Translations under genes and position numbers: made by a program
Notes under the pieces: generated by a model
Seen by the model: only the letters and a program-made list of their open reading frames with translations
The model's database searches: none
What the model was told of the DNA's origin: nothing
Assembly (NCBI GenBank): GCA_018970395.1
Contig: JAGWWM010000020.1
Location: forward strand, 1-38,008
Length of the DNA stretch: 38,008 nucleotides
Origin: Bacteroidota bacterium
Lineage (GTDB): Bacteria > Bacteroidota > Bacteroidia > Chitinophagales > Chitinophagaceae
Reading direction: 5' to 3'
Shown: positions 6,706 to 13,332 of the stretch, piece after piece
How the letters are laid out: every line of letters begins with the position of its first letter
How positions within the stretch are numbered: the stretch's first letter is position 1

Positions 6706-7093
6706 AAGCGGGTTTATTGGAATCGGACGGCAAGTTAAGCTTTTCTACCAGCAATCTTGCCAGTTCCAGCGGATGGGTATCGGCGGGGAGATAATAACAA
6801 ATATCTTTCTGTGTTTGCTCTTTCCAGCGCAGGTCGGAGGAAAGAATAAAAATAGGCTCTTCTTTTTCCTTGAGCAATTTAGTGACAGATTTTTGGAAGA
6901 CCTCATTGTATTCCGGCTCGAGTAAGAGCACCGGCATATCTTCTTGCATTTTGCTGAGGATTTCTTTTTCCTGCTTGCAGCGTGCAAAAGCAATGTTTAC
7001 GGAGCGCAGGGCTTCAAGATAAGCGGCAGTAGCTGGTATGCCTGCGTGCAGGACATATAATCGCGGGGCGGATTTTAGCTTAAAGACAGCCAT
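6680..7093 (-). CDS. Receiver-like (CheY-fold) protein, probably a pseudo-receiver
   Basis: The 137 residues show alternating strands and helices like a response-regulator receiver domain: strand RLYVLHAG, strand PVLLLEPEY near 54-62 where the phospho-acceptor Asp would sit, strand PIFILSS with the conserved hydroxyl residue, and a final strand/helix YYLPADTHPLELARLLVEKL. The acceptor position appears to be Glu and no N-terminal acidic pair is visible, so phosphorylation is doubtful. There is no output domain. It is the first gene of the polysaccharide operon and overlaps the export lipoprotein gene by 26 bases, suggesting a regulatory role there. The fold assignment is inference from pattern only. 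Confidence 0.55.
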   Translation of the reverse strand: MAVFKLKSAPRLYVLHAGIPATAAYLEALRSVNIAFARCKQEKEILSKMQEDMPVLLLEPEYNEVFQKSVTKLLKEKEEPIFILSSDLRWKEQTQKDICYYLPADTHPLELARLLVEKLNLPSDSNKPAYAFSFFQF

Positions 7094-7256
7094 CGTATAG
7101 GGTTGATAAGTTTATAAACGGCTTCGCCAATGTCTATTACAGACAAGGTTGGATAAGTGAATGAGTTTCAGGGAGCAACGAAGGGGTTAATAATAATTTA
7201 TAAAGCAATGTTAAGACAAAAAAAGGAGAAATGCAAGAAAAATGAAAAGTTGTCGA

Positions 7257-7306
7257 TGCCCCCGAGAGCCGGGGGCACGTTGTCAGGTTGTCGCCACCTT
7301 CGGTGG
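7257..7306. repeat. Two adjacent hairpins
   Basis: TGCCCCC pairs with GGGGGCA (7257-7263 and 7271-7277) around a 7-base loop. CCACC pairs with GGTGG (7294-7298 and 7302-7306) around TTC. No T-run follows on either strand, so these are not typical intrinsic terminators. Confidence 0.6.
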
Positions 7307-7334
7307 GTTGTCAACTGGAAAGAAAGTAACCAAC

Positions 7335-7444
7335 CGTCATCCTGCCTGTCCCGTAGCGAAGCGTCTACGGGAAGCGGAAGCGAAGGATCTCCTCATGGAG
7401 CAGTCTTCGATTGATGAGATGTTTCGCTATCGCTCAACATGACG
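7335..7444. repeat. Dispersed palindromic repeat, copy b, with a nested hairpin in its left arm
   Basis: The left arm (7335-7391) and right arm (7416-7444, GAGATGTTTCGCTATCGC...) match copy a at 1577-1658. The left arm carries about 30 extra bases containing CCCGTAG...CTACGGG, a 7-base stem of its own. Copy c has the same extra hairpin and copy a lacks it. Confidence 0.8.
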
Positions 7445-7480
7445 GGCAGACCCGATTGCTCCGCGCGTTCTGCCTTGCCA

Positions 7481-7556
7481 GCGCCACACATTTCGGTAGC
7501 GTCATCCTGCCTGTCCCGTAGCGAAGCGTCTACGGGAAGCGTAAGCGAAGGATCTC
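7481..7556. repeat. Dispersed palindromic repeat, copy c (left half only)
   Basis: Bases 7481-7499 match the flank of copy a (1558-1576) with one change. 7500-7556 is the left arm with the nested hairpin. No right arm follows; instead the sequence goes, after about ten bases, into a degenerate copy (7567-7591) of the 48-base repeat. Confidence 0.75.
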
Positions 7557-7653
7557 ATCTTTAAGGCAAAAGTTAAAACTTAAAAGAAAATACTAGCATC
7601 CATCTTTTAACTTTTATGATATTCACGAAAAAATCAATCACCATTGGCGATTT

Positions 7654-8427
7654 CTATGCATTGTTTTTCTTGATCCTAGCCCAAAGGGCATCGAGTTCTG
7701 CAAGGGTCATGTCTTTTAATTGGCGGCCTTCTTGCTGCACCAGGGATTCCATTTGCCGGAACCGGTGCATAAACTTTTGGTTGGTACGCTCGAGGGCGCT
7801 ATCGGCATCTACGCCTAAAAAACGCGCATAATTTACGACTGAAAAAAGCACATCGCCCAACTCTGATTCGATTGCAGATTGCTCGCCATCTTTAATAGCT
7901 TCCTGCAATTCACCCAACTCTTCTTGTATCTTTTCATACACCTGCTCTTTTACTTCCCACTCAAAACCGACCTGCTTCACTTTTTCCTGTATGCGGGTGG
8001 CTTTGACCAAAGCCGGTAATCCGGCGGGAACACCTGATAATACGGATGTATTTCCTTTCAGTAACTTAATCTGCTCCCAGTTTCTTTTCACTTCCTCTTC
8101 ATCCTTCACGGTTACTTCTCCATAAATATGAGGATGTCGGACAATCAATTTTTCTATCAATGATTCTATCACCGATTGCATGGTAAAAGCATTCTCCTCC
8201 TTCCCTATGCTAGCATAAAAAACAATATGCAGCAACAGATCGCCCAACTCTTCTTTAATGTGCTGCCAGTCTTTTTTCAGAATCGCCTCACCCAACTCAT
8301 AGGTCTCCTCTATTGTCATGGGACGCAGACTCTCAATGGTTTGCTTTTGATCCCATGGACATTTCTCTCTGAGTTCATCCATGATCGTCACCAGACGAAT
8401 GAATGCATCACTAAGTTCTTTTTGCAT
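7654..8427 (-). CDS. mazG: Nucleoside triphosphate pyrophosphohydrolase MazG
   Basis: It hydrolyses (d)NTPs to monophosphates and pyrophosphate, a housecleaning and stress-linked activity in the cytosol. The N-terminal half carries CPWDQKQTIESLRP and the metal-binding EETYELGEAI followed by EELGDLLLHIVFYA, the all-alpha MazG signature. A second MazG unit appears near residues 165-215 (EKIQEELGELQEAI ... ESELGDVLFSVVNYAR), giving the two-domain layout of the full-length enzyme at 257 residues. It ends facing the repeat-rich gap and starts 90 bases from the tRNA-Leu gene on the same strand, with a terminator between. Confidence 0.95.
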   Translation of the reverse strand: MQKELSDAFIRLVTIMDELREKCPWDQKQTIESLRPMTIEETYELGEAILKKDWQHIKEELGDLLLHIVFYASIGKEENAFTMQSVIESLIEKLIVRHPHIYGEVTVKDEEEVKRNWEQIKLLKGNTSVLSGVPAGLPALVKATRIQEKVKQVGFEWEVKEQVYEKIQEELGELQEAIKDGEQSAIESELGDVLFSVVNYARFLGVDADSALERTNQKFMHRFRQMESLVQQEGRQLKDMTLAELDALWARIKKNNA

Positions 8428-8481
8428 AAAGTTGAGTCGTTTAGTCGTTGATTTGTTTAGAGGATGAGGAGTTGATGCTAC

Positions 8482-8510
8482 AAAAAATCCCGCTCTTTGT
8501 GCGGGATTTT
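8482..8510 (-). terminator. Intrinsic terminator after tRNA-Leu
   Basis: A stem AAATCCCGC/GCGGGATTT with a 7-base loop is followed on the minus strand by a run of T (plus-strand A at 8482-8487). It sits 7 bases downstream of the 3' end of tRNA-Leu. Confidence 0.85.
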
Positions 8511-8516
8511 GGGGAG

Positions 8517-8602
8517 TGCCCCGGAACGGAGTTGAACCGTTACTCGCGTTGCGGCGAACAGGATTTTAAGTCCTGCGTGTCTACCAATTCCACCACCGGG
8601 GC
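8517..8602 (-). tRNA. tRNA-Leu (anticodon TAA)
   Basis: This 86-base gene has a 7-base acceptor stem GCCCCGG/CCGGGGC and discriminator A at 8517. The anticodon arm is CAGGA-CTTAAAA-TCCTG, giving anticodon TAA. A long variable arm of class II type and the T-arm GGTTCAACTCC are present. CCA is not encoded. It is flanked on both sides by intrinsic terminators. Confidence 0.96.
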
Positions 8603-8617
8603 ATTAGAACGGCTAAG

Positions 8618-8643
8618 AAAAAAAATTCCCGCTATTGCGGGAA
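8618..8643 (-). terminator. Intrinsic terminator after tRNA-Gly
   Basis: A stem TTCCCGC/GCGGGAA (8626-8632 and 8637-8643) with a 4-base loop is followed on the minus strand by eight T. It lies 5 bases past the 3' end of tRNA-Gly and upstream of tRNA-Leu, so the Leu gene probably has its own promoter or depends on read-through. Confidence 0.85.
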
Positions 8644-8648
8644 AATGG

Positions 8649-8721
<73 letters not shown>

Positions 8722-8797
8722 TTGTAAAAGAACGATGGGTTGCAAAAATAAAGAAGCAAAACTAAACAACAAAAAAATCGTTGGGAATAATTACCTG

Positions 8798-8872
8798 TGG
8801 ATTGCACCGGACTCGAACCAGTGACCCCTACTCTGTCAAAGTAGTGCTCTAAACCAACTGAGCTAGCAATCC
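8798..8872 (-). tRNA. tRNA-Val (anticodon GAC)
   Basis: This 75-base gene has acceptor stem GGATTGC/GCAATCC and discriminator A. The anticodon arm is CTACT-TTGACAG-AGTAG, giving GAC. The T-arm carries GGTTCGAGTCC. CCA is not encoded. Its 5' end lies only 5 bases after the stop of the proline dehydrogenase gene, so it may be cut out of that transcript. Confidence 0.96.
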
Positions 8873-8877
8873 ATTTA

Positions 8878-10092
8878 TCATTTACACTTTCTTCTATTTA
8901 ATTCTTTTTTAATCAACTCCAGCTCCCTGCTGCTCTGCCCGCCTACTGATGTATTTTCCTTTGCCCTCCGCATCAGATAAGGAATCACTTCGCGAACGGG
9001 GCCGTAAGGTACATATTTACTAGCAGAAAACCCTTCCTTTGAAAGGTTAAAGGTAATATGATCACTCATACCAAACAACTGGCTGAAGTGAAACATTATA
9101 CGAGAACGATTTTCGCCTATGGATTGCAGACGCCGCACTGCGCGCAAACAACTTTCTTCATTATGTGTTGCCAATACCACTTCCATATCCTGAATATGAT
9201 CCAGACAATAATCCAGTGCAGCATTGAAATCATCATCGGTGGCTTGTTTATTTTCATGCACGACAGCTGCAACACCCAGCGCCGCAGCCCTCGCCCGCTC
9301 CTTTTCCATATAGGCGCCACGTACCAGTTTAACACCCAATACCCGTTCATTAGCAAGTGCATCCTGATGCAGGAACTTTAAAAAAGCAAGGCGATCCTTC
9401 CTGTATAATTGTAAGGTATGATAAACGACTGCCTCTGTCCGGTTGTAATAAGGCATGACCAACATTACCAATGCATCAATCACTTCCTGAATGCTGCTCT
9501 CTTCTGCATCTACCAGTACCTTCATTTTACGCAGAGAGGCAACCGCTATTATCTTGTGCAATCTTTTCTCCACCAGCCGCCACGACTCTAACGCCGCTTG
9601 GTCCAACTGGGCTATTGCGTACTGATAACGTTCCATCAATGAACCCTGCTCCCGCAACATCTGCGCATTGATTTTTTCCATTAAATCCGGCGAAGCAAAA
9701 GCCGATATTTTCACGCTTACATAGGGAATGGATTCTTTTTCTGAAGCAAATTCAATGGCACGGATAAACTTTTCAGCATGATCTTCTTTTTGTTGTTTCG
9801 TCGCACCACCACCTTCCACCCCATAATCCAGGATGGTTTGCACCCCATAACGCGACAATGCAACGGCTAGATTACCGGCATCATACAGCGTCGCGCCTCC
9901 GGTAAAATGCGCAAAGATGGTCTTGCGAATCACTCCTTCGACAGGAAAATTCCATTTCAATAAACGGGGAACCAGAGAGGTAATCCATCGGGTAAGCCAA
10001 CGATAACGGATCAGTGAAAAAAGAAAAAAAGCTTTTTTTAATTCTATATCATTTTTTTCTGCAAAAGCAATCTGAGTGTTTTCAAAATTCAT
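8878..10092 (-). CDS. Proline dehydrogenase (monofunctional, FAD-dependent)
   Basis: It oxidises L-proline to pyrroline-5-carboxylate and passes electrons to the quinone pool, the first step of proline catabolism. The TIM-barrel motifs are clear: YVSVKISAFA near residues 124-133, VDAEESSIQ near 195, GVKLVRGAYMEKERARA near 265-281, VVLATHNEES near 313, and the C-terminal YVPYGPVREVIPYLMRR. There is no DNA-binding or P5C dehydrogenase domain, so it is the short stand-alone enzyme; 404 residues fits Bacteroidetes members. The start at 10092 gives a plausible N-terminus. Three tRNA genes follow on the same strand, the first only 5 bases away. Confidence 0.93.
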   Translation of the reverse strand: MNFENTQIAFAEKNDIELKKAFFLFSLIRYRWLTRWITSLVPRLLKWNFPVEGVIRKTIFAHFTGGATLYDAGNLAVALSRYGVQTILDYGVEGGGATKQQKEDHAEKFIRAIEFASEKESIPYVSVKISAFASPDLMEKINAQMLREQGSLMERYQYAIAQLDQAALESWRLVEKRLHKIIAVASLRKMKVLVDAEESSIQEVIDALVMLVMPYYNRTEAVVYHTLQLYRKDRLAFLKFLHQDALANERVLGVKLVRGAYMEKERARAAALGVAAVVHENKQATDDDFNAALDYCLDHIQDMEVVLATHNEESCLRAVRRLQSIGENRSRIMFHFSQLFGMSDHITFNLSKEGFSASKYVPYGPVREVIPYLMRRAKENTSVGGQSSRELELIKKELNRRKCK

Positions 10093-10163
10093 CGGACAGG
10101 TTGAAATAAAATAAGTAATGAAGTGAATAGGTAAAAGTACAGATTCTTACTTATTTTTCCCAA

Positions 10164-10874
10164 CTATATGGCCTGATGATTGAAGGGCTGCAACACCATC
10201 TCGCTTACCACCCCGCCCGCAGGTTGCTGACAAAGGAACCAGATGGCTCTGGCGGCTTCTTCCATCCGAATCATTTTATCTTTCTGCACCCGCAAATCTA
10301 TATTGTCCCAAAACGGCGAATCTACGCCTCCTAAAATCAGATTGGTAATGCGGATATCGGTACGCTTGATTTCCTCCCTCACACTTTGCAACATCCCCAC
10401 CAATCCGTATTTGGATGCGCTGTATGCAGCCGCACCCGCCATGGGCGCTTTCCCCAATACACCCGGAATATTCACAATCAACCCTTTTTTCACTTCCTTC
10501 ATCCCCGGTAAAAAAGCTTTGAGCAAACAAAAAGTACTAATCAGGTTGGTCTGCAATGAAAGTAAGAAATCTGCTTCAGTAAGCTGCTCGATCGGACGAA
10601 TAATGCCAATACCAGCGGTATGAATCAAAATATCGGGCACACCGTACTGAGCGGTGTAATGCGCTCCCATCGCAGCAATGGCATCTGTATGAGTAAGGTC
10701 AATGGCATAATATGCAGCACCGGGAAAGCGCTGACTCAACGCTTCCAGTTTCTCCGCATTTCTTCCCACAAAAAAAAGTTGCGCCTGACTAGCGGCAAGC
10801 AGTTGTGCCGTGGCCTGACCAATACCTCCGGTGGCACCGGTCAATATGATTTTCTTTCCCTTTAAAGACTCCAT
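10164..10874 (-). CDS. Short-chain dehydrogenase/reductase (classical SDR)
   Basis: The NAD(P)-binding motif is TGATGGIGQAT (residues 12-22). A downstream HTAGIG corresponds to the NNAG motif, and the active-site tyrosine and lysine are in AYSASKYG (near 150-157). At 236 residues it is a single-domain SDR of unknown substrate. It is divergent from the photolyase gene across a 48-base spacer, so the two may share a regulatory region. From memory, SDR genes are common beside bacterial photolyase genes, often in light-induced clusters, which makes a shared stress response a reasonable but unproven reading. Confidence 0.85.
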   Translation of the reverse strand: MESLKGKKIILTGATGGIGQATAQLLAASQAQLFFVGRNAEKLEALSQRFPGAAYYAIDLTHTDAIAAMGAHYTAQYGVPDILIHTAGIGIIRPIEQLTEADFLLSLQTNLISTFCLLKAFLPGMKEVKKGLIVNIPGVLGKAPMAGAAAYSASKYGLVGMLQSVREEIKRTDIRITNLILGGVDSPFWDNIDLRVQKDKMIRMEEAARAIWFLCQQPAGGVVSEMVLQPFNHQAI

Positions 10875-10922
10875 TTGTTTTTATTACCACAACAAATTGC
10901 ACCACAAATTGTTGCAATAAGT

Positions 10923-12404
10923 ATGTCCACCGCACTGCTTATTTTTCCGCATCAGCTTTATAAGACACCTCCTGCTGTTGATGCATCAACCGATATTTTT
11001 TTAGTAGAAGAATGGCTGTATTTCAGACAATATCTTTTTCATCAGCAAAAAATAATACTGCATCGCGCCTCTATGAAATATTACGAGCAGTATATGCAGT
11101 CTATGAAATTACGAGTACGCTACATCGAAAGCCATCAACCGGAAGCGGATGTACGAAAATTGATTCAACAAATTGCCAATGAAGGATATTCCCAATGTCT
11201 GTTTGCCGATCCGTCCGACGACTGGTTGCTGCGTAGATTATTAAGAAGCGCAGAAGCATCCGGCATTGAATGCAAGGTCCTGCCCAATCCGAATTTCATC
11301 ACGCCTCTGGAAGAAGCTTACGCCTATTTTGATTCGAAGAAAAGATATTTTCAAACTGATTTTTATATTCATCAGCGAAAACAACTGAACATTTTATTGG
11401 AAGAAGGCAATAAGCCGGTAGGCGGACAATGGACATTTGATGCAGACAACAGAGAAAAGTTACCCAAAAACATTACTATCCCTTCTTTGCGTTTACCCCC
11501 TGATAACGAATACACAACAGAAGCGCGGCAATATGTAAAAAGATACTTTTCCGTGAATTATGGCAACCATGATACCTGCTATTTTCCCGTAACACATGCA
11601 GAAGCTGAATCATGGCTGGAAGATTTTCTGGAAAAACGTTTTGCCCTGTTTGGCAAGTATGAAGATGCAATGCATCCGAAAGAACATTTTCTTTTTCATT
11701 CGGCCATTACGCCTATGCTCAACATCGGATTACTGGATCCGAAAGAGATCCTGAACCGAGTGTTGACAATCGGCGACCAACAAAATATTCCGCTCAACTC
11801 GCTGGAAGGTTTTATCCGACAACTCATCGGCTGGCGCGAGTTCATGCACATTGTATATCGAAGAGAGGGCAGCAAACAAAGAACGACGAATTACTGGAAA
11901 TTTAGCCGCAAAATACCTTCCTCCTTCTGGAAAGGCACTACCGGCATTGAGCCGGTGGATATAGTGATTAAAAAAATACTGGAAACCGGATATTGTCATC
12001 ATATCGAAAGACTGATGATTCTAGGCAACTTCATGTTGCTCTGCGAATTTGATCCGGATGAAGTGTATCAATGGTTTATGGAAATGTTTGCCGATGCGTA
12101 CGACTGGGTGATGGTGCCCAATGTATATGGCATGACGCAGTTTGCCGATGGTGGATTGATCACCACCAAACCTTATATCAGCAGCAGCAATTATTTACTG
12201 AAAATGGGAGATTGGAAAAAAGGAAAATGGTGTGAAGTTTGGGATGGATTGTTTTGGCATTTCATGGATAAACAGCGTACTTTCTTTGGACAAAATCCAC
12301 GATTAGGCATGCTGCTGAAAACTTTTGATAAAATGTCGGCAGAAAAACAACAACAGCATCTTACCAATGCAATTAGATTTTTGAATCAACTTGATGCCGT
12401 ATGA
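10923..12404 (+). CDS. Photolyase/cryptochrome of the FeS-BCP clade, lacking the FeS-cluster cysteines
   Basis: It likely repairs UV photoproducts ((6-4) type in characterised relatives such as PhrB) or senses light, using FAD. The N-terminal alpha/beta domain begins ALLIFPHQLY. The helical FAD domain shows FIRQLIGWREF near 308-318, GYCHHIERLMILGNF near 356-370, and NVYGMTQFADGGL near 400-412, all typical of the FeS-BCP group. In PhrB the 4Fe-4S cluster uses Cys350, 438, 441 and 454. Here the first site region reads TTGIEPVDIV, and the CxxC-bearing loop is shortened to MGDWKKGKWCEVWDGLFWHF with one Cys. I start at ATG 10923 because the upstream TTG frame reads only spacer. The stop overlaps the next gene (ATGA). 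Confidence 0.87.
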   Translation: MSTALLIFPHQLYKTPPAVDASTDIFLVEEWLYFRQYLFHQQKIILHRASMKYYEQYMQSMKLRVRYIESHQPEADVRKLIQQIANEGYSQCLFADPSDDWLLRRLLRSAEASGIECKVLPNPNFITPLEEAYAYFDSKKRYFQTDFYIHQRKQLNILLEEGNKPVGGQWTFDADNREKLPKNITIPSLRLPPDNEYTTEARQYVKRYFSVNYGNHDTCYFPVTHAEAESWLEDFLEKRFALFGKYEDAMHPKEHFLFHSAITPMLNIGLLDPKEILNRVLTIGDQQNIPLNSLEGFIRQLIGWREFMHIVYRREGSKQRTTNYWKFSRKIPSSFWKGTTGIEPVDIVIKKILETGYCHHIERLMILGNFMLLCEFDPDEVYQWFMEMFADAYDWVMVPNVYGMTQFADGGLITTKPYISSSNYLLKMGDWKKGKWCEVWDGLFWHFMDKQRTFFGQNPRLGMLLKTFDKMSAEKQQQHLTNAIRFLNQLDAV

Positions 12405-12889
12405 GTATGCGTAAAAAACCCTGGAACCGAACCGATCAACCCGTTTATTCCATCAGCTCCAAAATCGGAGACCAGCACAACATGCATATTGCTACTTATG
12501 TGACGCCCATCAGCATGCAGCCTAAACAATATGTGGTAGGTATTTATGAGGGTACGCGCACGCTTGAACTGGTGGAACAGCAACAGGTATTTGTGTTGCA
12601 ACTGCTTGCTGCACATCAATACAATCTGGTTCCCTTATTGGGCAAGCAAAGCGGACATCAGATTGATAAAATACAACGTCTTCAAAAAAGAAAACTGCTT
12701 GATCAATGGAATGATTTTTATATCCTGAAGGATGCGCTGTCTGTCGTATTATTACAAGGACAAACACCGATTCAAACGAATGGTGATCACCGGGTATATA
12801 TTTGCGATGTTCTTTCGTGGAAGAATTTGAATCAAGGGGAGGTGCTTACGCTGGATTATTTGAGGGAGAAGAAGGTGATTAGGGGTTAA
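12401..12889 (+). CDS. Flavin reductase-like protein (split-barrel FMN-binding domain)
   Basis: The 162 residues follow the flavin-reductase domain order: MHIATYVTPISMQPKQYVVGIY (first strands), a VFVLQLLAAHQYNLVPLLGKQSG segment over the isoalloxazine site, DKI, and the late GDHRVYICDVLSW with the conserved Gly-Asp-His. Members reduce FMN or FAD with NAD(P)H or simply bind flavin. Its ATG overlaps the stop of the photolyase gene, so the two are translationally coupled. A role in supplying reduced flavin to, or reducing, the photolyase is an inference from this coupling. A second in-frame ATG at 12407 is possible. A heptamer array follows directly after the stop. Confidence 0.78.
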   Translation: MSMRKKPWNRTDQPVYSISSKIGDQHNMHIATYVTPISMQPKQYVVGIYEGTRTLELVEQQQVFVLQLLAAHQYNLVPLLGKQSGHQIDKIQRLQKRKLLDQWNDFYILKDALSVVLLQGQTPIQTNGDHRVYICDVLSWKNLNQGEVLTLDYLREKKVIRG

Positions 12890-12890
12890 G

Positions 12891-12957
12891 AATTAGTAAT
12901 TAGTAATTAGTAATTAGTAATTAATAATTGGAGAACTTACAACCTACAACTTACAAC
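12891..12957. repeat. Two abutting heptanucleotide arrays between convergent genes
   Basis: AATTAGT occurs four times (12891-12918), then AATTAAT (12919-12925). After eight bases come AACTTAC, AACCTAC, AACTTAC (12934-12954). Together they fill the whole gap between the flavin-reductase-like gene and folB. The second array supplies the last residues and the TAA stop of FolB on the minus strand. Confidence 0.88.
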
Positions 12958-13314
12958 TCTTCCAATATATTCCTTCACTAACCCCACGCCTACTTGTCCG
13001 GTAAAACCCGGAATAGGAGGATGCATTTTACGAATATTTATATTGATAGTATGTACTGAGGGAAATGAAGTATGAATTTTTTCACAGATATCTTCTGCGA
13101 GCGTTTCGAGTAAAAGGCGAGGAATCGCCATCTCCGTTTTCAGCAATTCATATACCGCCACATAATCCACCGTTTCCTCAATGGTTTGAATCGGCTGATG
13201 ATAGTCGCAACACAATGTAAGATCCACTTCAAAAGTATTACCGTTCACTGCTTCCTCCGGATAAAGTCCGTGGTAGGCAAAGAAGGATACATTTTGAAGC
13301 GTAACTGAATACAT
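12937..13314 (-). CDS. folB: Dihydroneopterin aldolase
   Basis: It splits 7,8-dihydroneopterin to 6-hydroxymethyl-dihydropterin and glycolaldehyde in folate synthesis. Typical features are the opening VTLQNVSFFAYHGLYPEE, the acidic strand FEVDLTLCCDY, the helix LLLETLAEDICEKI with the conserved Glu, and the final IRKMHPPIPG. The C-terminal EYIGRVVSCRL extends past the usual last strand. Its last six residues and TAA stop are read from heptamer units TTGTAA/TTGTAG, with the stop falling in the third unit. TrxB is encoded 18 bases upstream on the same strand, so the two are probably co-transcribed. Confidence 0.92.
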   Translation of the reverse strand: MYSVTLQNVSFFAYHGLYPEEAVNGNTFEVDLTLCCDYHQPIQTIEETVDYVAVYELLKTEMAIPRLLLETLAEDICEKIHTSFPSVHTININIRKMHPPIPGFTGQVGVGLVKEYIGRVVSCRL

Positions 13315-13332
13315 GAGAGAGAATAAACAGGA

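Larger units (their letters stand above)
7094..7653. other. 560-base gene-free region rich in hairpins and dispersed repeats
   Basis: This gap separates the start of the polysaccharide operon (left) from the end of mazG (right). I see no credible gene. It contains a perfect 7-base-stem hairpin (7257-7277), a small hairpin (7294-7306), palindromic element copy b (7335-7444), half element copy c (7481-7556) and a degenerate piece of the 48-base repeat (7567-7591). The promoter of the polysaccharide operon should lie near 7094-7200 on the minus strand, but no clear TAnnTTTG box was found. Confidence 0.7.

Noticed and set aside
7157-7442. Overlapping plus-strand reading frames of 66-85 residues in the gene-free gap
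   Set aside because: They run through hairpins and repeat copy b, have no recognisable start context, and their products only reflect the repeats.
10875-10922. Upstream extension of the photolyase from a TTG
   Set aside because: It reads the spacer between divergent genes; the Rossmann-like start ALLIFPHQLY follows directly after ATG 10923.
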